From Karstenula rhodostoma CBS 690.94 (taxonomy: Eukaryota; Ascomycota; Dothideomycetes; Pleosporales; Didymosphaeriaceae), in NCBI GenBank assembly GCA_010093485.1, contig MU001510.1, positions 637,709 to 701,708 on the forward strand: a DNA stretch of 64,000 nucleotides, in the 5' to 3' direction. The position numbers and the translations under genes were made by a program. The notes below the pieces were generated by a model. It had not been told where the DNA came from. It did not search any database and saw only the letters and a program-made list of their open reading frames with translations. Shown here piece after piece: positions 33,974 through 43,553 of the stretch. Every line of letters starts with the position of its first letter. Positions within the stretch are counted from its first letter, which is position 1.

Positions 33974-34243
33974 CTAGAGAGCGATCAAGTGCGTGAAGAC
34001 AAGGAAGAAACTGTCCCAGGCGAAGACGCCCAGGAAGTCCAGATCATCAGCGTCTAGAGGTACAGACCGTCAGCGAAGTTCTGGGAAGGTAAAGGGAGAG
34101 AGCTCACCGCGAAGGTTGTCGATGCCGGTCATCTTGCGATAGATCTTTCCCATAAGCCAACGAAGCGACGGTAAGACTATCCACACCATCAGATAGCGAA
34201 TTCGGTCTGTAGGGACCAGGGAGGAGAGGAGCGACGCGTCCAT
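33974..34243 (-). CDS. Small two-helix membrane protein, 71 aa (spliced)
   Basis: Unrecognised small gene too short to stand out as an ORF. Exon 1 is 34243-34108 (MDASLLSSLVPTDRIRYLMV then W-I-V-L-P-S-L-R-W-L-M-G-K-I-Y-R-K). A 54-nt intron, donor GTGAGC and acceptor CTAG, splits the aspartate codon after NLR. Exon 2 is 34053-33974 (DADDLDFLGVFAWDSFF then LVFTHLIAL and stop). The frame closes exactly. It has two hydrophobic segments, about residues 17-33 and 52-71, with a charged loop between them. There is no cleavable signal peptide, so a tail- or hairpin-inserted protein of an internal membrane is likely. The regular codon pattern and good splice sites support a real gene; function unknown. 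Confidence 0.68.
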
Positions 34244-34715
34244 AATGTAATTGTCAGAAATCGGGGTGAAAAGAAAAGAGAAGGTTGAACGAGCGACGAC
34301 GAGAATTTATCCCCTCGCAAGGATGACGCAATACGGTGAGGCACATGAGTTGCTACGGAAGGTGCCTTCGGCTTCCTGCGGCGCGTTGCGAGGGAGAGCG
34401 CTGATGAGCGGTGTTTTGAGGAAGGAGCGAGCGAGCAACCACAACACTGGCGGCGGCGGTGGCGGCATCGACTCACCAAACTCCAAGTACCTTGTTGATT
34501 TGTTGCTTGGGGACGATTAATTTCAACATGTCTTTTATTTCACTTTGACTTTTCCAATCTGTCCAAATGGCAAACTCGACGACTAGTTCTTCTCCGCGGC
34601 AATAGATATGCTACGCCAAAATACACGTACACAACGCGTACGCTACCCGTAATCCGACACAGTATTCACCAAATCGTCGCCTCTAACGGCCTGGCTTGAA
34701 ATCTCCACTCTCATC
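34244..34715. other. Intergenic region, no gene seen
   Basis: Upstream region of the 71-aa gene and 3' flank of the gene ending at 34716. ORFs seen here are shadows. Confidence 0.5.
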
Positions 34716-35276
34716 TCAGTACGCCGTCCCTCCGAGTAACCCCCCTTTCCTTACCACCCAAATCCTCAAGCCCTCTACAACCATATAAGCCACCGCAGTC
34801 ACAACCAAGTTCTTTATCAACCCTCTCATGCCTTGTTCCACCTCCCCGATATCCTGATTCACCTCTCCCCTTTCCCAATCCTTCCAAACATACCCGGGCG
34901 CCCTCTTCCCATCCCTCCGACACCCCGTCACCCAAATAAACATCACCATCCCCACCATCGATCCCGCACACAACAATGCTATGCTAACAGGATTCCGCAA
35001 GCCCATCCACCAATACCAGATCCAGAACGCCAGCGCCCACGTGGCCAAGAAGAGCCATGCCAGTACCGCGTAGACAAACCTATCCGCTTCGTAGACCTGC
35101 AGGCGCGGCGGGCCCGGTGAGAACATGCCCCAGCGGTCGGGGAGGCCGAAAGTTTGCGATTGGGTGACGTACGCGCGTTGCGCGATGGAAAGATGGAGGG
35201 GGTTCAGGCGGCGTGGGTTGGGGAGAATTTGGCCGGCGTTGAAGAGGGCAATGGCTGCGCGGGTGTTGGCGAACAT
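34716..35276 (-). CDS. Hypothetical membrane protein, 186 aa
   Basis: Single exon, unrecognised. An N-terminal 45 residues with Arg, Ala and Asn and no acid (MFANTRAAIALFNAG, RRLNPLHLSIAQRAYVT) resembles a mitochondrial presequence. Then comes DRWGMFSPGPPRLQVYEADRF, two adjacent transmembrane helices (VLAWLFLATWALAFWIWYWW and SIALLCAGSMVGMVMFIWV), a charged loop (CRRDGKRAPGYVWKDWERGEV), and a third hydrophobic stretch (NLVVTAVAYMVVEGLRIWVV). A mitochondrial inner-membrane location is an inference. The coding strand is C-rich in its 5' third and G-rich afterwards. Confidence 0.7.
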   Translation of the reverse strand: MFANTRAAIALFNAGQILPNPRRLNPLHLSIAQRAYVTQSQTFGLPDRWGMFSPGPPRLQVYEADRFVYAVLAWLFLATWALAFWIWYWWMGLRNPVSIALLCAGSMVGMVMFIWVTGCRRDGKRAPGYVWKDWERGEVNQDIGEVEQGMRGLIKNLVVTAVAYMVVEGLRIWVVRKGGLLGGTAY

Positions 35277-36170
35277 GATGGGCGCGGAGCAATGAGGCTG
35301 CGGCCCCTTTTTAAAAAGCCTACGACGAGGAGGAGCGAGCGTATAGCTGGTGCGGGCTGAGCGTCGACTTCGTGTGGGCTGCAGAACAGCTCGCCTCTGC
35401 TGGTTGCGACGGACTCAGTGATGAGTCGTTACAAAGGTCGTGGCTGTCCGGTTTCGGTAGGTATTAGGTTGATGTGAGAAGGATGAGGGAAGGTACTGTG
35501 AGTTACCAAAACGCGTGAGGACACGTCGGCGTTGACTGATGTAGGCTGTTGATTTGCTGAACCGTTGTTCGTCCCAACGGGACCATCACCACTCACAGCA
35601 ACGCCTTCTCCTCGTCAAATCATGTCATCAACCACCGCTGCTGCTTTGAACGCACGCGAGAAAACTTAAACTATGACCACTGCGCTACCTTCGCCGCCGA
35701 CACGTTCACACGCTACAGAGTTTGGCTGCGTCGCTCTGCACACGCTATCTTTGCGGTACCACCTCCACAATCTTCAACCAAGGAGCTCACAACCTCAATT
35801 ATCTCGCCAGGTACGCCCAAATAACCAAATCCACGATACACCTCACATGGTGCATCCCGCGCCGCTCCTGCGAGCGGGCCGTCTCACTGGGTTACAAAAG
35901 CTCACCAGACCAGGTCTAGCTACGTAGGCATCAAGGTATACGCAGCCAGATCGCTACATTATGAATCTTCTTGACTACCGGTAGTTAGCCGCATTTCAAT
36001 GTCATCTCAACTCTGGTTTGGTCGTCACTCCTTGCGCCTTCCACGTTGCCCAAACTTATCTCCCATCACAAGGAATCGGATGCCAAAACCCAAGAAGCTA
36101 ACACACCAACATCGTCGCACATGGGATTAAAGTTCAAACCCATTACCCCAAGCACACCACTACACCCCCT
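35277..36170. other. Intergenic region, no gene seen
   Basis: Upstream flank of the gene at 35276. ORFs at 35673-35927 are short and domain-free. No tRNA-like cloverleaf was found by eye. Confidence 0.45.
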
Positions 36171-36959
36171 CTACGTCTTCAAAATCCCCGCAGCAACCAG
36201 CAACGCATCCGCTATCTTTCCCACCCACTCCTGCGCCGCTGTAAAATCCTTCGCAAATGTCACAGTCTCCGTAACCCCAGTCCTTTGTTTTGTTCGGAAA
36301 AGCCTTCACTGCCGGGGTTGCAATCGTGTGGGATGGACTCCAAACAGGACGTTTTGGGATCGGTGAGCAGGACCATCGCATGCATCTCTTCTGCCCGCCC
36401 CTCCAAATCCCCAGTCCTATAATCTCAAAACCTCACCCACCTACTATCAAACGGCTCCCCCTGCACCGGCCCCCACTCCACCGCGCTCACCCCCTCCGTG
36501 GGAGCTGGAGAGGGGGGAAGGGGCGTTTTCGGAGCCAGGGTCGATGGTCACGCTGTATGTTTTGTTGTACTCGAGGTGGTTGTTGTGGAGGTATATCGTT
36601 GCGGTGTTGTCGCGGACAATGATTGGGAAGAAGTAGAAGTCCATTCCGCCTATGATGTTGGTCTAGTATTTAGTTTTGTCGGTGTAGTTTGCTTTTGTCG
36701 AGCCGTTGCCGTAAGGACTGGGTGGGTTGGGTATGGACAGGTTGAGCGAGTCAACGAGGTCGTTGGACGCGACATCATAGACGCGGATCAAGCCCGAAGC
36801 ACCGATTGATGGTGGGGAAGGGAACGTCAAGCGTAGTTGAGTATCCGGGTTGACGTCTTCTTGTCCGTTTGAAGGAAACAATTGGATCTCAGTCGCGCGG
36901 GTCTCCAACGACAAGCCTTGCACCGTGAGGTAAATGAAGAGTAAAAGTACGGGTAGCAT
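36171..36959 (-). pseudogene. Broken secreted protein with Ig-like domain of the CE8 pectinesterase type
   Basis: The N-terminus is a clean signal peptide (MLPVLLLFIYLTVQGLS) followed by FPSNGQEDVNPDTQLRLTFP, GLIRVYDVASNDLVDSLNL and, in the same frame, NIIGGMDFYFFPIIVRDN and ATIYLHNNHLEYNKTYSVTIDPG. This is an SbsA-like Ig domain that I associate with fungal secreted pectinesterase-like proteins. A TAG at 36665-36663 falls between KY and TNIIGG, exactly where glutamine would fit, with no splice sites around it. Beyond VTIDPG the frame degenerates. Coding-like debris in shifted frames continues to 36171 (for example MVLLTDPKTSCLESIPHDC and TVTFAKDFTAAQEWVGKIAD). No catalytic domain is present. 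Family naming is from memory of domain order; the broken state is seen directly. Confidence 0.6.
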
Positions 36960-38776
36960 TTTCACTTGCGTCTCCGGCATGCTATGGAAGGGTTTCCCAC
37001 TCCTCAGGCGAATATATACTCTCACTCATTGTCGACCACGAGATGCGCAGCAGCTGGTCGCCAATCCCACGGCTACATTTTTGCTCCAATGGCAACGACG
37101 TAGCTCTATGAACCAAGCCCATGGGATTAGAGGAGGCGCATCATGGCAAGTCATAGCCGTAGTCTGGGGTAATTGAGGTATGCCCGCAGGCGTTTCCTGC
37201 GGCAGATCGGCTATGACGTGACACCACCTGGGAAAGGCACGTAATCCATGTATCGCAGGTTCCGCTTTTGGGGTTATTCCAGGCTGCTGTTTCCAAGTTA
37301 ATGCAAATCCCAGCAGAGCGAAGAATCTTGCTAGAGCTGCGGCGTGTTTCTCCACGTCGTGTCGCGTCCTTTGATGCCCTGCGGGTCTGCGCATCATGTC
37401 TGACTTTGCATGACACCCAGCGGACCGTCAAGCAGAACGGAGAACAGGCTTATTGTCTCGGACGACGGCGTGACTGGATTGAGTTGTTTCGGGACGTCGA
37501 AAGGTGAAGAGTGAGGCGTTGGGGGCGGGGCATTTTAGGTAGCCAAGAAAACAAGCCGTGCGTAAGCGACCCTCGGCGCATAAAAACACACAATAAAGCA
37601 TATACCAACCCCTACAATGTTCTTCAACGGGCATTGAAGTCAATGAGTATGTACAGCGAAAAGCGGGTGGCACGTCTCTCACAGCTGCGGGTAGGAACCC
37701 GGCCATGATCGAGTGCTTCAGCCACCAACGCTAACTTTGCATCATTCGCCTCAGCTGAGAAAGCCTCATCATACTCCGTGCTTTGGCTAACTTTTCTTAC
37801 GGTTTGGTTCTTCTTGTTACGAAATGCGAGGAGTTACTTGAGGCGGAGCTCCGGGAGTAAGATGGGGCCTTCCCACCACCACCACCAGTCAGATTCCGCA
37901 TCGCCCCAAGAACACTGCCATCGCGATCTCCTGAGATGGAAAACACTTTGTGCTCCTTCTCTTCATTTTACCGAAAGGCTCGGGGCCCACTTGTCTATTT
38001 GCAACCTCGAAGCACTGTGTCAAGTCTCAATAGCATTACTTCCTTTTCCATCTAGGCCTGGATATGTAGACTAAGATTCACATTGAGGACTAGGCAGCCC
38101 TACCTTTCTGGATCAATTTAGTCCGGAGTGGACATGCATCATATAGCAACCTAAACAATTATTCGAATTATTTGCAGCCGTATTGATAAGCCTTCAGACA
38201 AACCAGTGATATTGTTCGGGCGCTACGATACGGTTAGAGAAATCGGTTACTTTTCATGTGTACTATCCACATAGCCAAAAGCAATATAATGCAACCTTTG
38301 ATTCTGGAGAATCTTTTCTTAGCACCCTCAAGTCAGCATTCCCATGCTCTCTTACCAAATTTTAACTACACAAAGTGAGCCACAGTAAGGTGCCAAGACG
38401 TGGTGTTGCAAGATCAGGCACACGATACGGAGTCCGGCAACTAGCCTACCACGATGCGGTTCCTCTACACAGTACCGTAAGGATACCAAGAATATGGAGT
38501 CCGACTGATCATTTCGCGACTCCATAAAAGCAGTTTTTACACCACATGTAGTTACTCTTTCCAGTGTGCTTCGTTGACATCCACATTCGTTCGTCCGTCC
38601 ATTCATTCTAGTATATATATCTAGGTTAAGCACGAAGTTACAATACGAACTAGGCGCCTCTTTCTAGCAAAATAACCTGGCGTTACGGAGAAGTCGCCTA
38701 TTCGCAGAAAAGGAACAGAATAATAGCGTTGCAAACTTAAAAGCTTAACCTCAAATTCACTACTACACTTATCCTT
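36960..38776. other. Gene-poor 1.8-kb stretch
   Basis: No supported gene. Several short ORFs on both strands without domains. Composition becomes more AT-rich after about 38050, consistent with ageing non-coding DNA. Confidence 0.45.
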
Positions 38777-39482
38777 TCATAGATTCCCACGAAAAATCTT
38801 GCGAAGGAGGTGTCTCAAGACGACATTGCTATCATCTTCACCAACCGTGTTTCGAAAAATCTTACCCGTCCTCTTGGTATAAGCTCGCAACGCTGCCACA
38901 TTGCGAAAAGTCCGAACCCTACTTTCATTACTCTTGCGTCTCCGTCCCCATTCAATGAGATCTACAATGTTGACGTGTGTTCTTCGAACAGCCTGTATGG
39001 AAAGTAAGCATAAGAACCATAGCAGGTGCATAGTGAAGTCATACCTGCTCACACTGACCACATGTTCGTGGTGGTGGCTCCACACCAATGGCATGACAGA
39101 GGGCATGCCACGCAGCCAGATCATCCTCCTCACCATACCATAGGCGTATTTCATCTTCTAGCGCACCTTGGTAGCGGTCCCAGGCATCGGCTGATGCAGC
39201 CTCCCCACGCCGCCAGTTCATGTACGCTTGCAAAGAAGCATACGAAGTAGCCGGCGGTTGAGATGGATCATAGGTAAAGGTTGGAAAGGAGCGGAAGAAC
39301 GTGTCCAGAGGTGTTTCTATGTGTGCGGGCGAGTCTCGTAGGTGCTGTTGTAGAGCCTCATCGTTGACGAAAGGTCGATTGCAAGGTAGACAAGTAACGC
39401 TCATCATAGGAGCCCCGTTTGATAGTTCTTCGTAGAGAGGAACATCGTCGCATGAATATCGCGATATCAACCGGTGATTCAT
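38777..39482 (-). CDS. C2H2-type zinc-finger-like small protein
   Basis: Two exons, 39482-39045 and 38992-38777, 217 aa; the GTATGA intron joins CGQCEQ to AVRRTHVN in frame. One classical C2H2 finger is visible: CLPCNRPFVNDEALQQHLRDSPAH (C-x2-C-x12-H-x5-H spacing). It is followed by a region rich in Trp/Tyr/Ala (YMNWRRGEAASADAWDRYQG, RLWYGEEDDLAAWHALCHAIG), a second CxxC (CGQC), and a basic C-terminus (RKSNESRVRTFRN, LLRKIFRGNL). It may be nuclear. The family is not identified further; C2H2 proteins of this size are common in accessory regions of fungi. Confidence 0.65.
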
Positions 39483-40169
39483 TCCTTGTCTGTTTGTGCA
39501 ATGCGATGGAATGGCTTAGTCGTGTACCGAAAGTCTCCGCGATCTTCCGGTGACCTTAGTTACACAACATAGTCTAATGATAAGACACACTCGACTGCAA
39601 AGTTCTCACGCAGTGTCACTGTACATCAAGCAATGCGGTATCTGTAATTGAATTCCAGGCGTTGCCCATGGGTCTGTAGCGACCGGAAAAGGAAAACCTT
39701 TCAATCACAGGTCTGCTCGCTAACATGATAGGCGCACCCTTCTCGTTTTTATTGACCAGTCGCAACTGGACTTGATGGTAAGACGTTTTTTATGGCGGGC
39801 TGTCCCGCAGCTAGTCACTTCTATGCTGCGGTCAGAACAGTGGAGGAATGAAACATACTACGACCCCACTAAACATTCCGATAGATAAGCTGGCCAAGCC
39901 TTCGCAGGATCGTGTTTGCCTTGCAGCAGTGATTAGGGTCATTTTACCCTTACATCGTGAAGGAATCCCACTGCCAACACCGGTATTCAGTTATGATATT
40001 ATAGGCAGACGTTCGGCACATATCTACGTATGGAAGACGGTTGTATCAATACATCGGATCTGAAGCTTTTGCAGCTCAATCGATATAATCCACGCAGCAT
40101 GTCCAAAGGGAAAGCAGGACATCAAGGCAGGCATATCCTTTTCGTCTCTATGAAGCTGACCATTTCCAG
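39483..40169. other. Intergenic region containing the unresolved 5' exon of the dynamin gene
   Basis: Upstream region. The dynamin coding frame meets a stop just upstream of an acceptor TTCCAG at 40164-40169, so its short first exon must lie within this stretch. I could not decide between several candidate ATG/donor pairs. Confidence 0.4.
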
Positions 40170-42398
40170 ATGCGCCATCCGACAACGGACCCAGCAATAC
40201 TCTCTCACTTGAGGCTTTGCAGAGTGACGAGCAGCGCATGGTTCTTGACACGGTAGCACAAGTTCGCAAATGTGGATTAGAGAGCATCTTAGCCCTCCCG
40301 CAGCTTGTTGTTTGTGGTGATCAATCTGCCGGGAAAAGTTCGGTTCTTGAAGCCCTTACTGAGATACCGTTTCCCCGAAACGACGAGCTGTGCACCCGTT
40401 TTGCAACCGAGATCATCATGCGTCGCGCAACAATCGAGTCACTGACCATCAAGGTGATACCGGATGACGAACGGCCAATCGTTGAAAAGGAGTCGATTCA
40501 AAGATTTGGAGAAACTATCACAGACTTCGCAGAGCTGCCATCAATCATGGACAAGGCCATGACTGTCATGGGAATAGGCGCAACGAATTCTCAATCGAGC
40601 GCTTTCGCTCGAGACGTACTGAGTGTTGAGATTGGAGGACCTTCTCGACCCCAATTGACCTTGGTTGATCTACCTGGTCTCATCCAGAACGAGACAAAGG
40701 GGGTCACTAGGGCTGACGTGGAGCTAGTTCGAGAGATCACAGATCGGTACATCTCGCAACCTCGTACCATCTGTTTAGCAGTTGTGTCCGCCACCAATGA
40801 TTACGCCAACCAACCCATCCTCACAGAGGTCAGAAAAGTGGACCCGGAAGGAGAACGCACGCTTGGTATCATTACAAAACCAGACAGAGTTCCCGCTGGC
40901 TCAGGTAGCGAAGGTGCCTATATCAGCCTCGCTCGTAACGAAGACATCTTTTTCAAGCTGGGCTGGCATGTGGTCAAGAATCGAAGTTTCGAGGAGGGGG
41001 ACAGCTCCTTCGCAGAGCGCAACGCCTCTGAAGCATCGTATTTTCGGCTCTCAAACTTCAGCTGCTTGCCGAAAGGGAACGTTGGAATTGATTCGCTGAG
41101 GGAGCGCCTGAGTAAACTCCTCTTTGAGCACGTCAAGCAAGAGCTCCCAAAACTGCACAACGATCTCACTAAAGCGCTCAATGACTCAAGACAGCAGCTC
41201 GACATCCTGGGGAATCGTCGTTCATCTCCAGCTGACTGTAGGGAGTATTTGATGCAACTCAGCCTCCACTTCCACAAGGTGTGCAGTGCAGCAGTAGAAG
41301 GACGGTATGAAGGAATCTACTTCAAATACGACTCAGCCACTACTTTCACACCGCAGTCGCCTTGCGCTGTTCGTCGTTTACGAGCTATGGTTCAAAAGTT
41401 GAATGCCAACTTTTCCGAGAAACTTCGAAAGTCCGGGCACACGTACTTCATGGAGAGGAGCGGTGAGGCCATACCTTCCGAGATCGATGGGGACATGCCG
41501 ATACCGAGCCCGAATCCAACGAAACCTGTCAAGCTGTCACGCAACGAGTCTCTTCGATGGGTAGTTAAAGCTATAATCCGAAATCGAGGAAGGGAACTGC
41601 AAGGGAACTTCAATCCTCTCATCATTGGAGAGCTTTTTTGGGAGCAGTCGGCTAGATGGGGCAGCATCGCTACCGACCATATCGAGGATGTAGTGGACGT
41701 TTGTCGGCGGTTCCTTCACGAGCTACTTCAAGACCTGTGTCCTAAGGATGTCCAATCTCGTCTTTCATCATCGCATATAGAGGACGCTGTCAGGGCGAGG
41801 TCTGCGGCAGCTGTGAAAGAGCTCGAGCAACTTTTGGTTGACCTTAGGGAACATCCCATCAATTACAACCATTACTACACCGAAACCATCGAGAAATGTC
41901 GGATGAAAAGAGAAAGCCAATCTCTTGCTAAATGTGTGGAGAACGCAACGATCCACACTCCGCTTCCTGGTTGCCAGTCGACTCACACTTCTGCTAGCAT
42001 CGACATTGACCGTCTTTGTAGAGAGTTCGGGCAAAGTCGAAACCCTGATATGGATGTTTATGGTTGTGAGATTGCTCTGGACGGACTCATTGCAATTTAC
42101 AAGGTTCGTTCCGGGCTATCACTGCATTGAATGACGCTGATTTAGGTCTGTGCAGGTTTTCCAGAAAGTCTTTGATGCAAATGTCACCATACAGGTCGTC
42201 GAGAGACACGTTATTCGAGATCTTGAGAGTGTCTTCTCTCCTCTAACAGTGAGCAGATGGCCTGAATCTGATACGACCGACCTTGCTTCGGAACCTGCAA
42301 CGATCATGAGACAGAGAGCGTTCTTGGAGGACCGGATTTCGAAGCTTAACATCGGCCACGATATTCTTCGCAAGGTTATAAAGGGCACTGTATGCTAG
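40170..42398 (+). CDS. Dynamin-like GTPase (fungal Mx/Vps1-related class); 5' exon unresolved
   Basis: Large GTPase that assembles on membranes. The main exon 40170-42103 opens at an acceptor (TTCCAG) with the conserved lead DAPSDNGPSNTLSLEALQS, showing that a small upstream exon with the start codon is missing from this model. The G1 motif is GDQSAGKSSVLEAL, switch residues are TRFAT, G3 is DLPGL, and G4 is TKPDR. The middle and stalk regions follow. A second intron, 42104-42155, joins AIYK to VFQKVFDANVTIQVVERHVI in the GTPase effector domain of the last exon, 42156-42398. Total is about 720 aa. All GTP-binding motifs are intact. Fungal Mx-like dynamins are often expanded in accessory regions; function unknown. 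Confidence 0.85.
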
Positions 42399-42665
42399 TA
42401 GATCTATGATAGGAGAAGTTTTGCAGGGTGAGGAAAAGTATAACGGCAATAGCGGATATCAAGAGCCACGGGAAGTGTATACTATTAGTGAATAATTGAG
42501 CGCAAAAGTTGGATGGCTTAAAACTAGAAACTGCTACCAATGTGTCTACCTTCCATATTCATTTGCATTAAGCATCTAATATCTCTATAACTACTAGCTA
42601 CTATAGCTAAGTATTTAATAAGTAAGGCGCAGTTCTTTAAATATCCTAAGACACACTAGAATGGA
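42399..42665. other. AT-rich, TpA-rich spacer
   Basis: Between dynamin and the next pseudogene. About 42560-42640 is made largely of TA-rich words such as CTACTATAGCTAAG and TATTTAATAAG, the look of RIP-affected DNA. Confidence 0.5.
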
Positions 42666-43458
42666 ATGGTCACCAAGTTCTTCGAATGGCTTGACGAAGA
42701 AGAATTTGGCAGCCAGGCCCAGTTCACGGATCCGCATCCAGCCCAAGATGGTGCGAGGATTGACTTTTGCACATACTAGAAGAAGACCTGGACTCCGACA
42801 TTCACTATCCCTGTCAATGGAAACCGCCGTCTAACTGCAAAGAAACATCTTGCGTGGAGATATCCTGGTGTCGATTTCAGGAATGAGTTCGTGTGGCTGC
42901 AGGCAGACATCAACGCACCAGCGAGGCAACAGGTAAGATGAAGCGCATTCTCTCGTAAACCTGGCTGACCATTAATAATAGATGTGGACTCGCAAGACCA
43001 CAAATCAAATCTACGACCTTACCGATGCTCGCAGGTCAATTAACCGCAACTAGAACGATGCCGCCGCCGAAGCTGTCCGAGTCAGGGCACTTCTCGGTGC
43101 TCAAAAGTACCACAAGAACCCACTGGTCAGGCAGCACTTCGTCACACAAGTGCAGCGAATCATGGATGCGCTGGATAAAATCGATCAAGCTCTCCCCAAC
43201 CACCCACCTGCAGCTGGGCATACTGCACGGCAGCGACAAGGGCTTCGTAATCTCTGGATCAAGTACATGAATGAGGCCTTCACTCTTGCGAAGAGCCGAA
43301 CGGACAACACCATGAACAGGATGCTGAATGCGCCCGAGACCAAGTGGATTAAGCGCGCCAACACACCAAAGAATGATAACTTCAAGCGAACCATCAGAGC
43401 ACTGAGGACAGAGTGGAGGAAGGAGAAGCGGTCAGGCTGGACGCGTCCTAACTGGTAG
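42666..43458 (+). pseudogene. Unrecognised gene with two in-frame TAG stops
   Basis: One continuous frame can be followed from MVTKFFEWLDEEEFGSQAQF (42666) through TFTIPVNGNRRLTAKKHLAW and GVDFRNEFVWLQADINAP. It crosses a 49-nt intron (42933-42981, donor GTAAGA, acceptor ATAG) to MWTRKTTNQIYDLTDARRS and on to the helical region VQRIMDALDKIDQALPNHPP, ending SGWTRPNW at 43458. The frame is broken by TAG at 42777-42779 and TAG at 43051-43053, both at positions where CAG would fit, and no intron removes either. The product is basic and helical with no recognised domain. The preserved frame over about 240 codons suggests recent inactivation. Confidence 0.7.
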
Positions 43459-43553
43459 ACATGGGTGGAGTCATAATTTGTGGAGTGCTGTGCATTGTCA
43501 TAAGGTTGAATTCGACTTCTAGAAATAGTATTCATATCGAGTAATACGTCTCG

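Noticed and set aside
35673..35927. ORFs on the plus strand upstream of the broken Ig-like gene
   Set aside because: Short, overlapping in two frames, no domain; treated as chance.
40030..40212. Small ORF just upstream of dynamin as a separate gene
   Set aside because: It overlaps the acceptor and the conserved N-terminal sequence of the dynamin frame; more likely leader/intron sequence.
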